Shown one piece after another: positions 52,735 through 64,000 of a DNA stretch of 64,000 bases. Every line of letters begins with the position of its first letter. The stretch's first letter is position 1. Under the pieces are notes generated by a model. It worked only from the letters and a program-made list of their open reading frames with translations. It had not been told where the DNA came from and did not search any database. The stretch comes from Anisakis pegreffii (Eukaryota > Nematoda > Chromadorea > Rhabditida > Anisakidae): the NCBI GenBank assembly GCA_035041965.1, contig JAPYMA010003038.1:124001-188000 (forward strand). Direction: 5' to 3'. The translations under genes and the position numbers were made by a program.

Positions 52735-55317
52735 ATGAAAAATTTTATAAAAATAGAATCCACCTCTACATCTGAACCAACAACTACAGAATCCACCTCT
52801 ACACCTGAACCAACAACTACAGAATCCACCTCTACATCTGAACCAACAACTACAGAATCCACCTCTACATCTGAACCAACAACTGCAGAATCCACCTCTA
52901 CATCTGAACCAACCACAACAGAATCCACCTCTACATCTGAACCAACAACTACAGAATCCACCTCTACATCTGAACCAATAACAACAGAATCCACCTCTAC
53001 ATCTGAACCAACAACTACAGAATCCACCTCTACATCTGAACCAACCACAACAGAATCCACCTCTACATCTGAACCAACAACTGCAGAATCCACCTCTACA
53101 TCTGAACCAATAACTACAGAATCCACCTCTACATCTGAACCAACAACTACAGAACCCACCTCTACATCTGAACCAACCACAACAGAATCCACCTCTACAT
53201 CTGAACCAACAACTACAGAATCCACCTCTACATCTGAACCAACCACAACAGAATCCACCTCTACATCTGAACCAACAACTGCAGAATCCACCTCTACATC
53301 TGAACCAACCACAACAGAATCCACCTCTACATCTGAGCCAATAACTACAGAATCCACCTCTACATCTGAACCAACCACAACACAATCCACCTCTACATCT
53401 GAACCAACAACTACAGAATCCACCTCTACACCTGAACCAACAACTACAGAATCCACCTCTACATCTGAACTAACAACTACAGAACCCACCTCTACATCTG
53501 AACCAACCACAACAGAATCCACCTCTACATCTGAACCAACAACTACAGAATCCACCTCTACATCTGAACCAACCACAACAGAATCCACCTCTACATCTGA
53601 ACCAACAACTACAGAATCCACCTCTACATCTGAACCAACAACTGCAGAATCCACCTCTACATCTGAACCAACCACAACAGAATCCACCTCTACATCTGAG
53701 CCAATAACTACAGAATCCACCTCTACATCTGAACCAACCACAACAGAATCCACCTCTACATCTGAACCAACAACTACAGAATCCACCTCTACACCTGAAC
53801 CAACAACTACAGAATCCACCTCTACATCTGAACCAACAACTGCAGAATCCACCTCTACATCTGAACCAACCACAACACAATCCACCTCTACATCTGAACC
53901 AACAACTACAGAATCCACCTCTACATCTGAACCAACCACAACACAATCCACCTCTACATCTGAACCAACAACTACAGAATCCACCTCTACACCTGAACCA
54001 ACAACTACAGAATCCACCTCTACATCTGAACTAACAACTACAGAATCCACCTCTACATCTGAACCAACCACAACAGAATCCACCTCTACATCTGAACCAA
54101 CAACTGCAGAATCCACCTCTACATCTGAACCAACCACAACAGAATCCACCTCTACATCTGAGCCAATAACTACAGAATCCACCTCTACATCTGAACCAAC
54201 CACAACACAATCCACCTCTACATCTGAACCAACAACTACAGAATCCACCTCTACATCTGAACCAACAACTACAGAATCCACCTCTACATCTGAACCAACA
54301 ACTACAGAATCCACCTCTACATCTGAACCAACAACTGCAGAATCCACCTCTACATCTGAACCAACCACAACAGAATCCACCTCTACATCTGAGCCAATAA
54401 CTACAGAATCCACCTCTACATCTGAACCAACCACAACAGAATCCACCTCTACATCTGAACCAACAACTACAGAATCCACCTCTACATCTGAACCAACAAC
54501 TACAGAATCCACCTCTACATCTGAACCAACCACAACAGAATCCACCTCTACATCTGAACCAACAACTGCAGAATCCACCTCTACATCTGAACCAACCACA
54601 ACAGAATCCACCTCTACATCTGAGCCAATAACTACAGAATCCACCTCTACATCTGAACCAACCACAACAGAATCCACCTCTACATCTAAACCAACAACTA
54701 CAGAATCCACCTCTACATCTGAACCAACAACTACAGAATCCACCTGTACATCTGAACCAACAACTACAGAACCCACCTCTACATCTGAACCAACCACAAC
54801 AGAATCCACCTCTACATCTGAACCAACAACTACAGAATCCACCTCTACATCTGAACCAACAACTGCAGAATCCACCTCTACATCTGAACCAACCACAACA
54901 GAATCCACCTCTACATCTGAACCAACAACTGCAGAATCCACCTCTACATCTGAACCAACCACAACAGAATCCACCTCTACATCTGAGCCAATAACTACAG
55001 AATCCACCTCTACATCTGAACCAACCACAACAGAATCCACCTCTACATCTAAACCAACAACTACAGAATCCACCTCTACATCTGAACCAACAACTACAGA
55101 ATCCACCTGTACATCTGAACCAACAACTACAGAATCCACCTCTACATCTGAACCAACAACTACAGAATCCACCTCTACATCTGAACCAACAACTACAGAA
55201 TCCACCTCTACATCTGAACCAACAACTGCAGAATCCACCTCTACATCTGAACCAACCACAACAGAATCCACCTCTACATCTGAACCAACCACAACAGGAA
55301 TCCACCTCTACATCTGA
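52735..55317 (+). pseudogene. Mucin-like Ser/Thr/Pro-rich repeat ORF, disrupted
   Basis: ATG at 52735 opens an 860-codon frame, MKNFIKIE followed by 11-residue STSTSEPTTTE repeats. Such Thr/Ser/Pro repeats are the usual substrate for mucin-type O-glycosylation, as in secreted or surface-coat proteins of nematodes. There is no signal peptide; the N-terminus is only eight residues before the repeat. One extra G near 55297 shifts the frame and ends it at 55317. Past that point the same frame resumes but meets a TAA at 55760-55762, then runs on to TAG at 56009-56011. So either the gene is broken, or the insertion is a sequencing error, or the start is in an unseen upstream exon spliced at AAAAATAG (52755). 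Expression is unproven. Confidence 0.42.
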
Positions 55318-55980
55318 ACCAACAACTGCAGAATCCACCTCTACATCTGAACCAACCACAACAGAATCCACCTCTACATCTGAACCAACCACAACAGAAT
55401 CCACCTCTACATCTGAACCAACAACTACAGAATCCACCTCTACATCTGAACCAACAACTACAGAATCCACCTCTACATCTGAACCAACAACTGCAGAATC
55501 CACCTCTACATCTGAACCAACAACTGCAGAATCCACCTCTACATCTGAACCAACCACAACAGAATCCACCTCTACATCTGAGCCAATAACTACAGAATCC
55601 ACCTCTACATCTGAACCAACAACTACAGAATCCACCTCTACATCTGAACCAACAACTACAGAATCCACCCGTACATCTGAACCAACAACTACAGAACCCA
55701 CCTCTAGATCTGAACCAACCACAACAGAATCCACCTCTACATCTGAGCCAATGACTACATAATCCACCTCTACATCTGAACCAACCACAACAGAATCCAC
55801 CTCTACATCTGAACCAACCACAACAGAATCCACCTCTACATCTGAACCAACAACTACAGAATCCACCTCTGCATTCCAACCAACAACTATAGAATCCATC
55901 TCTACATTCCAACCAACAACTACAGAATCCACAACAACATCTAAATCAACCACTACAGAGCCCACCTCTACACCTGGACC
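52759..55980 (+). repeat. 33-bp coding minisatellite, about 97 units
   Basis: The unit is an 11-codon block, STSTSEPTTTE in the plus frame. Variants recur in a fixed order (GCAGAA for alanine, CCACAACAGAA, GAGCCAATAACT, ACACCTGAA), so blocks of several units have been copied together, a higher-order structure. The last units (after about 55865) have drifted (GCATTCCAACC, AAATCAACC). Because 33 is a multiple of three and the unit lacks stops in several frames, very long open readings appear on both strands. Confidence 0.95.
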
Positions 55981-56104
55981 CATTACTATAGATGTTTTTT
56001 ACTTTGAATAGATCGCAAGAGTTCGGTAGATTCGAATTTAGTCCAGTGTTGCAGCACAAATATGTATTTAGATACCTCAGTGATTGGTGGATTATACGTT
56101 CACG

Positions 56105-56195
56105 AACTGATAGCGGAAGTAGTCGCTATCGAAAACGATAATGGTGCCGTCGCTATTCCGCTAATAGCGGAATAGCGCGCTACTGCCGAGCCCTG
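56105..56195. mobile_element. hAT-like element end, related to 51722
   Basis: On the minus strand it starts CAGGGCTCGGCAGTAGCGCG and continues CTATTCCGCTATTAGCGG. It matches the end at 51722 in the CAG, GGCA, TAGCG and GCTATT blocks in the same order. The left limit is approximate. Confidence 0.48.
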
Positions 56196-59100
56196 CATTC
56201 AGTTACGTTCAACAGTTAGGTAGTTCGTTTTTACAGTCAGAATAACAAGTGAAGCAAAGTATGACAATTTTATGATAGCAATATTCAAACGCAACAGAAA
56301 AGATTACTTTTTTGGTTGACAAAGTTGCCTCTGGAGTTCGAAGTAACGATGGTGTGCTCGCAATATTGTTTGATAAGTAATAAGTAGCGATCGTTGATAA
56401 GCGACGATTTGGTGGTGCTTCAACCGAACTGACCGAATGGAATTTGTTGATGTAGCTGTGACAAATTGACCAATACTTGATTGGATGATTTCATTGTAAA
56501 ACGGATGATAATACAATAAGATGATGCAGTGAGTCAGTGGTTTCTAATTTACTCACCACAATTTGTGGCTTAACTTCACATTAGCTCAAAAATTAGCCAC
56601 ATGATATCGATTATTTCGGGAATCATATTTTTAAATATCTCCAACGAGTTTAATTTATACAACCTCAAATTTCGTTAATTAAATCTCTAGTACATAATGC
56701 AGCACACGACACGAACATCACTTACCGCAACATAATAAACTAGAGCACAATCATCATACGAAATTAACGACCTAATTAAGCATCGGTAAACAATTAAGGA
56801 ATAACAACACTTTCGAAGAACTGTAGAAGTTTGATATGCCCTGATGAGCTGCGTGAGAGGTGATGTGAATAGCCTTTGTGGGCTAGAAATAACATTATGA
56901 ATAATTGGTTTGCTTTGCAAATGATATTTATATACCAATCGTGAAGAGAGAATTTGCGATTACGATTACAATATAAATTTCAAAAGATGAAACATTTCCG
57001 ACCAAATTGTTTGAACTGTGATCAGATAAACCAATTCTTTTCTTACAATCTCTTTCATTTCTCATAATACAACTAGACAAATCATTGATGCATTTCTCAA
57101 AATAAATAGTGATTCATTAGTTTGTTTCTCATATAGCTAGTTGGTGCATTATTTGGTTTCTCATAACAATCGAAATATATGATAGACAGACACATCACAA
57201 AAATGTAACCAATCGAATAATAATATTACGCATATAGCAATTCATAACAATATAAATCCCCTTATTGCACAAAAAAATTAATTAAATGAATTACTTCGCG
57301 ACATTATTCGCGATGTTATCATGCAGCTGTCTAGAAATTTAGGTTTATTTTTGTAATCCTTTGAATATATCCTTCTTGCCTTCTGTTGGTATACTCAATC
57401 GACATGACTTGAATCGTTTATGTGCTGTTACGATCATCCAATATAAAACCTATACATTACATTTGATCTTTACTATAACTAATGTGTTGGGGTGCTGTGA
57501 TCAGTGTTGTTATTGTATTACACTACTGCCCAGAAAAACAATCTCGTAAACTTCGTAACTTCCGTTCTTTGGTATCCAGTTATTAACATCACTATTACTG
57601 ATATCATAATTGTTGGTCAAATCTCTGTCCTCGTAAGTCCCGTGCTCCCCTTGTTAATTTTTGCCGTGCTGTACTTACCGTCAAACTTCTCCAGCGCAGA
57701 TTCCGCACCTCCCGTCCGCCATCATCACTACAGTCAATATCTTCTATGCTCACCCCTTTTCGTTCTACAATTGTACTCATTTGCTTCAACAACTTCATTA
57801 AATTAATTTATTTCACATTTGCCATTGCATGTCTTATTAACTGTGGTCTTTATTCCGCATACCCTTTGATCACTCTACATATTAGTTGTCAGTATTCACG
57901 TATATTATTTAAATAACCGCATTTTAACAAATAATAGTCACTTAAGTTAGGTCTTTCGGTTATCACATAATATCACAATACTCAAATCAAATCTTATTAT
58001 TTACAGTTTACTAATTACATGGTTGAATGAACACCATTCAGTCAACCATTACGCACAATGTTACCTCTGCTTTTGGATCTACCATTATTTGTACTTACTG
58101 AATGAGTGTTATTTGTTTTGTCATCATACAGAATTAATTCTTTCACGGTTCATTCTACCACAAAACTGTAATACATTATTACTAGTATCAATAAAATCAG
58201 TAAAACAAAATCTATAAATATTATTTCTGTTACTATTACATTGGTACTTCATATAATTTGTGTCATATTATTAACGATCTAGAGTGGCGAGAAAATGCAT
58301 AAATAAGAGCTGGGTGAGCAGTTCGGTATTATTCGCTCAAATTAGACTGAATTCCAGATTCAGATTTAAAATGGGCTAAATTGCATCAGAATAGGATTTC
58401 AACTCAGGTTAACTTATGGAGGTTAAGTTATTATACGAAAGCAGAATGACAAATTGATGCAGTTTCTGAATTGCTCCTTAAAGAACTTGTTGCTGTTATT
58501 TCATTCAACCGATAAATACTGCGTGGATAAAGTTTATCACCAAGCGATGTCAGTTTCACATAGTGTCAGTCAGAGTTCAGAGGGATCGCGACGAATAATG
58601 CGACTTTCAGTAGTACAATTTCCCGAGGACCAAATACCGCACCTTGAAATGCACTCAGGTATTGCAGGGAAAACAACTGCAGTATATGAATGACTTTTCT
58701 CACAAAGCACTGAGCTCATCTTGCCGCTGCGAAAACCACAACATGATATCAATTTACTCCGTGGAAAATCAATCAATTTTACTTTTACTCCGTGGAAAAT
58801 CGTTTATCAAAATAACAAAACACATCAGTCCTTACTTCCATCGCCAAATGGTGGAAATTGAGATATGTTGAGGTGAAATGAGATATGAACGCCGTACTTT
58901 TTATAAATCGTTACAGTTCTCTAGTTTAAAGTTTTCTTCAAGGCACGTTTCTCCTCAAAAACTGCTCGAAGGAACATTGCCCTTTTCCTCTTCTCCAATT
59001 TCGGGGAAAAATTTGCCCTCGGAACATCGCCCGTCTTTGACGAACGATGGGCACTAATATAAAAAAATTGTTATCAATATCTCAAAAAATATTATTATTA

Positions 59101-59588
59101 CAGAAACAATTGTTCGGATCACTTTGCGGTCACGGACAAAAGTACGAACTAATATAATATTATTGAGCACTGAATGTAAAGATGCACTGAAAAGAAACGG
59201 AACAAAGCTAATAATCAACGATCTCTGAAATATTGATCGGCAATTGTATCTTCAAGTAATATTTTCTTTCGTTCCCTTAATAATTCCCCCTTCTCTCCAA
59301 CTCGAGGTGAATTAATACCATGTCTACTGTGATACGCCTGCAATATCATACATTTGACTATAACATATGAATATCACTCGGAGTGAATAACCAACAGAGT
59401 TTGATTAATTCTCTCCTCAACGAACACAAACAAACGAAGATACTACAAAATGAATATGAATCCCATTGAAAATTGATAACAGAATACACGACAAAGTATG
59501 CTTTACATTTGATACTCGTGCAATTGTATTCCATCTGCATATTTAAGAATGAAACCTGTTTTATGAAAATCCTGCTCATTCTAATATT
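56196..59588. other. Mostly non-coding stretch, one weak exon candidate
   Basis: Very AT-rich with many ATTA and TTAT runs. On the minus strand, 57798-57671 reads VERKGVSIEDIDCSDDGGRE and ends at a good donor (ACG|GTAAGTA), so it may be an isolated exon; no partner exon was found. A MITE fragment lies at 58960-59056. Confidence 0.45.
58960..59056. mobile_element. Fragment of the same MITE family
   Basis: The right end reads GACGAACGATGGGCAC followed by TA, as at 34327. Inside are blocks GGAACATTGCCC and TTTGCCCTCGGAACATCGCCC that resemble, in the opposite direction, the interior of the other copies. The left end is not recognisable. Confidence 0.42.
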
Positions 59589-60588
59589 TCATTCAGTACC
59601 ACTGAGAAGTTCAACAGAAAATACCTCAAATGGATCATTAATGTAATATTTAGGTCGAAGCCAAAATGGGGTCATCATACGATCCAGCATCCAACACTGC
59701 TCTTTAGTGCAAGTCTCGTAGTACATGCTTGTCTAAAACACACTAATATCACTTCATATTACGGACTGTTCATTATTACAGTTATTACTGCCATTATTTA
59801 TTGGTTATTATAAACCCGTGATTCTCAAAATTTTGCACTCCCTTGTCTTATTCAACGATCTGCTTGATCACATGATCACAATCCCCCCTCCTCTGAAAAT
59901 CTATTGTTTCTCATTAGGAAAAAAATTTCACTGATTTTTTCAAGAAAATCGCTGTGAAAAATTCCTCAGCTGTTACAAAGGAATCAATTCTTTGTGACTA
60001 AACAAGCGTTGTTGGACCTCCCTAATTCTATCTGCCATCTTCAAGCCCCTATATCTCTTCCATCTTTCACGAACGACTGCCATATACTACTGTATGACAC
60101 AAATTAGTGAGCGATTAATGTCGCATTGTTTACAATAACAGAAACAAACCGTTTGAAAGACATCATCTTTGGTATATCGTAATTTATTTCTACCGGGATG
60201 TGCATGAATCCACATACCGTTATTGAGTCGTTTGAATCTATCGAGAACGTCTTGACATGGTCTTTTCCTGCCCTCGTATGGATCGAATCTTAACGCCATC
60301 AAATCTTTCATTAAACACTATCATCTATTAAGAGAAAATTTCATCACAAAAATATATTCCTTAACATTTTATTAGGCACCTTTTATGTAATGCTTTTCGG
60401 TAAGACTGAGAGATTCATCGAATTTATAATAACATCCGTAAACATTAATAATGGACATTCACTAACCTAATGTGATATTCCCAATGTGGTATTCTTGCAA
60501 TGCCACGCTGCTGCTGAACATTGAACTGTTCATTCACTAACAAACGAGTCACACATAATGGTCGTCCCAAAACTTTACGGAATTCCAT
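59589..60588 (-). CDS. MRPL35: Mitochondrial ribosomal protein bL35m, three exons
   Basis: A structural protein of the large mitochondrial ribosomal subunit. Exons on the minus strand: 60588-60467, 60288-60150 and 59732-59589 (TGA at 59591-59589), giving 134 residues in consistent phase. Donor AG|GTTAGT, acceptor TTAAG, donor ACG|GTTTGT, acceptor TTTTAG. The core [20 protein letters not shown] matches the animal L35m segment [20 protein letters not shown]. Further on, [21 protein letters not shown] matches the family's LLDKMTTSFWKRRNWYVDD. The spacing between the two blocks is the same as in the human protein. The first 20 residues ([17 protein letters not shown]) could be the mitochondrial targeting peptide. 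An extra 5' exon is possible because a CTGCAG acceptor lies just upstream of this start. The human protein, 188 residues, is longer. Confidence 0.82.
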
Positions 60589-60600
60589 TACATTCCTGCA

Positions 60601-60969
60601 GTGCATCTGGATTTCTTGCGACATTCATTTTTCCAATTAAGTTATTCACTAGCATTATCGAATCATTACACTGCAATCAAGCAAGTGCTACTCACTCACC
60701 GAATAAGGCCACTTCATGTTTCCGGGCAGTTATTTCATGAAACGGGACATTTCGGCGCCGACGTTGTGCGTCGGATATTTAGATACATGAATTTTGTGCA
60801 TAAACGAGTCACAGATACCAGAAGTTCATGTCAACTGATGCAAGAAAGTCGCAAACTTTTCTCACTTGTTCTATTTGGAACGGTTGGCGCAGAAACGGCT
60901 AGTGGCAGTAAGGGGGCACTTTATGCTTGTTCTTGGCTGGTTGCTTTTAGAAGAAAACCTGACATGTGA
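60601..60969 (+). CDS. Hypothetical 122-codon ORF, divergent from MRPL35
   Basis: An open frame from ATG at 60601 to the TGA at 60967-60969, 12 bases from the start of MRPL35 on the other strand. I do not recognise the product. It has no hydrophobic signal or clear domain; a basic, serine-rich middle is followed by a small-residue stretch (FGTVGAETASGSKGALYAC). The stop is followed within 60 bases by a tandem repeat full of AATAAA. It could be a real short gene, or chance and the promoter side of MRPL35. Confidence 0.22.
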   Translation: MHLDFLRHSFFQLSYSLALSNHYTAIKQVLLTHRIRPLHVSGQLFHETGHFGADVVRRIFRYMNFVHKRVTDTRSSCQLMQESRKLFSLVLFGTVGAETASGSKGALYACSWLVAFRRKPDM

Positions 60970-61006
60970 GAAACAGACCAAAAGTCATAGCGATAATTAA
61001 GAGACT

Positions 61007-61325
61007 GAATCTATACTGCTCCTCAATAAAATCACGAATCTATACTGCTCCTCAATAAAATCACGAATCTATACTGCTCCTCAATAAAATCACGAATCTA
61101 TACTGCTCCTCAATAAAATCACGAATCTATACTGCTCCTCAATAAAATCACGAATCTATACTGCTCCTCAATAAAATCACGAATCTATACTGCTCCTCAA
61201 TAAAATCACGAATCTATACTGCTCCTCAATAAAATCACGAATCTATACTGCTCCTCAATAAAATCACGAATCTATACTGCTCCTCAATAAAATCACGAAT
61301 CTGTACTGCTCCTCAATAAAATCAC
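61007..61325. repeat. 11 x 29-bp tandem repeat containing AATAAA in every unit
   Basis: Eleven consecutive units of GAATCTATACTGCTCCTC followed by AATAAAATCAC, start to start exactly 29 bases, with one substitution in the last unit (GTACTG for ATACTG). Each unit carries the polyadenylation hexamer AATAAA on the plus strand. There are no spacers, so it is a minisatellite and not a CRISPR array. Near-perfect identity points to recent expansion. Confidence 0.96.
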
Positions 61326-64000
61326 AGACTGAGAAAACGTTAGTCAAATATAAATGTATCAAAGCATGTAATAACTTCAACAATTATACCAGCTCACTTT
61401 CATAGTAGTATTTTTATTCTTTTGAACGATCAACTGCATTCCATTCACAGAATGTAATTATCACACAAAACAAACATTGTTGCAATACACTCCAAATGCA
61501 TAATAAAACAATCAAAAGATATCGTTGTACGGTCAGTTGGACAATCAAATATGCGCGGACGAGAAGTAGAGGGCTATAAAAGACAAATGAAAAATGTGGT
61601 AACAATTAAAAAATGCTTCGAGTTTCACAGTCACTAATTGTGAGAAATCACTGATAATAACTGAGACAATAACGAACAATTGTATTAAGATGACGGATTC
61701 AAATTTGAGACTGACGCTATTACTGGAAACTGAAGATAAAAGAATTTCAAGGTCAAATTAGGCACAAATCAATTTGTTGTAACGATGATAAGGTGCTTGC
61801 TTGCTGGACTGCACCAAATTGAAATAATTCAACTGAAATTTCATTGTGACAAAAACTACGCTCGAAATTCTCAACGTATAAACTTTACGAGGAGCTGCGA
61901 TTCACTCTGCAATATCTTTCACAAAAACCCTATCATAGTTGTTCGTTTTACATTGAATGAACAAAACAAATCCTTAAAATGAAGCAAATTGGCAAGAATC
62001 ACAACGATTAATACTGAATCAATCACCAACTCTACAATAAGTACAAACAAAACGCCGAATGTGGGCTACAATTCTTTAATTAAGTAGTTCATAAACAACA
62101 AATCGACTGAACACAATCAAACCTATCAACGGTAAATACATTATGAAATTATATCACATCAAACAAAACTCGTACACACTTACACAAATTTATGCATAAA
62201 TCAATTGGAACGCTCAAGAATTAATATTAAAGAAAAATTCCTTACAAAAAAACCAGTAGATGTTTTAGTTTTATGAATGCTAACCAGGTAGTATGCCAGC
62301 GTTCCCAGAAACAAGTAATATTAGCTGAATGTGCATAAGAGCGATTATCATTGTAGGAATTTGAGAGATATAAAAGTAATTTTGAAGTTGGGTGAACCGT
62401 TCCTGATCAAGCTGTTTTCCACAATTCATCAATCACGCTTTGGAAATGTTCATGTCATCAAACAAAAATGAGTCTTTTGATACTACCAATGAGTTTTTGA
62501 TCGCAAACATCGGCAGCAATGGATCAATTTACTGGGTTGTCGTTAAGGTGTAATGTATTGTTGGAGGGGTATGAGGGAGGGAGAAGTAACTGCGACTTGT
62601 CGCGAGACCAAAGAAGGACACTGAGCGCAACAGCATGGGAACTACTGGTGTACAACATAATCTGCAATATTGATCGCATAACATAAATAAGATCAAAAAT
62701 ATGTGAAAACTAAATGATATTCTAAAGGAAAGACTAAGACAAACACTGCATAGCACCATAAAATTGGTTTAAAAATGAAGGTACAAATACATTACTTTTC
62801 CGATGTAACACTATAAAACTGATAATTAAAAAACAATTGAATAAATGTACAAATTAGATGAGGTGAGTAGAGAAAAGAACACACAATACACGTGAAGTCA
62901 TAAAATATTGAAACAATGAATTGCAACATACACAATTAATTCTTCATCAGTTACGCTGTACTTCTTCAGATAAAACATCAGTTACGCTGTACTTCTTCAG
63001 ATAAAACAAAGAGGAGTAACAACGGCGAAGTCAGCATTTTCACAAGGGAATGACCCATTCCAAAAATCTCATGCCAGGGATTGCAGACGCCTTACCTGTT
63101 GCGAAATACATTGACACTGGTATATGAATACAACAAAGGAAAATATTTATCACCGGAATAACTTAAGTCAATGATTCATCACGTTTTGTGTTCATTTTAT
63201 GTCACTAATTAAGATTATCTCAAGATGTCACTAATTAAATCAACATTAATTTAAAGAACACTAAAGAGGCATCATTACCATTTCTTCTGTGATCATATAC
63301 TCCGAAACGGCAATAAAAGATCGATGGCCACATTCAGAAGTTCACTTTTGCAGACTTTCTGATGACCGCTTAATCGGCACCAACGATTCAATTACCATAA
63401 TCCAACCTCGTGACAGATAAGATAATTTCCACAACCCCTGTTGCTTCAATCTCAACTGCCAACAAACACTAATCGAAAATATCATTTAAATGAGTAACCA
63501 AATCATTTGGTTGACCAAAGCGAAGTAAACTAGTAGGCATTCAACTACAAAGGATCAATTTAACATATTTCACAACAAACCACAATCCCGATACTATTTC
63601 CTTACGGCATTGCCAAAAGTATATCCATAACTATATTCAAATAAATATAGTTACATACAGAGAAGAAACAATAAGATCATCAACATAATCGACAAAAAAC
63701 AATGAGAAATGAAACGGAAAGGGTGTTGCAGTACTCAGTCGAATGTCTAATATCCAGCATTACTATCGCCACTTGCACTGCTCCTCTCCACATCACTTAC
63801 ACCACTTTGCAATATATTCCCCGTACGGTCTGTACACTCTTTTATCTCCTGTAATTTTTCAAAGCAGTTAATTATTTTTATAATTCCATCATAAAATTGC
63901 TTACAATTAATAATTCATAATCGCAACTCCAATCACCAACGAATGACCAAATACATCACACGATGAAAAAATGCTGCGTTCGATTTATTATTCAAATATC
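61326..64000. other. AT-rich stretch without a supported gene
   Basis: Only short frames. Minus-strand reading 62648-62521 begins after ATTGCAG and runs 44 codons to a stop, and 63140-63045 reads through a possible donor; both are too short to support. Confidence 0.45.
62945..63006. repeat. Direct duplication of 31 bp
   Basis: CATCAGTTACGCTGTACTTC followed by TTCAGATAAAA occurs twice back to back, identical. Confidence 0.93.

Noticed and set aside
52725..55983. Very long minus-strand open frames (855, 650, 235, 212 and 158 codons) over the minisatellite
   Set aside because: They are mirror readings of the 33-bp unit, which has no stop in several frames (VEVDSVVVGSD and CRGGFCSCWFR types). 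Length alone is not evidence here.
61007..61325. CRISPR array
   Set aside because: The 29-bp units follow one another with no spacers, and the host is a eukaryote.
62521..62648. Minus-strand terminal exon after ATTGCAG with 44 codons
   Set aside because: No upstream exon, no domain and no clear downstream AATAAA; too short to support.
63045..63140. Minus-strand reading ending MRFLEWVIPL
   Set aside because: The best donor (CAACAG|GTAAGG) cuts through it and the frame is closed upstream by TAA.

Overview
This is eukaryotic, AT-rich DNA that most resembles a nematode genome. The splice acceptors are mostly TTTTCAG-like, introns are mostly about 80 to 400 bases, and the main gene starts 13 bases after a strong acceptor, as expected for spliced-leader trans-splicing. 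The species cannot be named from the window. There are no bacterial-style operons, rRNA genes or convincing tRNA genes.

Layout. Positions 1 to about 11.5 kb hold no confident gene, only two weak minus-strand candidates (4768-5105 and 6833-7068). Positions 11500-49385 (+) are one huge gene that I rebuilt exon by exon: 89 exons whose splice phases agree throughout, coding for about 3,520 residues. Its start looks like the TDP-43 N-terminal oligomerisation domain. Its middle is a very long coiled coil made of repeated modules carrying LGEHRQWLxDANNR. Its last ~95 residues are an AMPK-beta type glycogen-binding domain (CBM48). Inside the gene a 4,197-bp block (16 exons, exactly 722 codons) is present twice in full and once in part, directly after a 10-N assembly gap. 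A hAT-like element and a TA-flanked GC-rich MITE sit in introns.

Positions 49.4-64 kb are mostly non-coding. They hold a 3.2-kb minisatellite of 33-bp units encoding STSTSEPTTTE (mucin-like, but broken by a frameshift and a stop), further MITE and hAT-like ends, a minus-strand three-exon gene for mitochondrial ribosomal protein L35 (59589-60588), and an 11 x 29-bp tandem repeat in which every unit carries AATAAA.

The item of greatest interest is the giant protein. A predicted head-to-tail polymerising domain at one end, a modular coiled-coil rod in the middle and a glycogen-binding module at the other end suggest a filament or tether that binds glycogen. That function is inference. The domains and the exon structure are read from the sequence.
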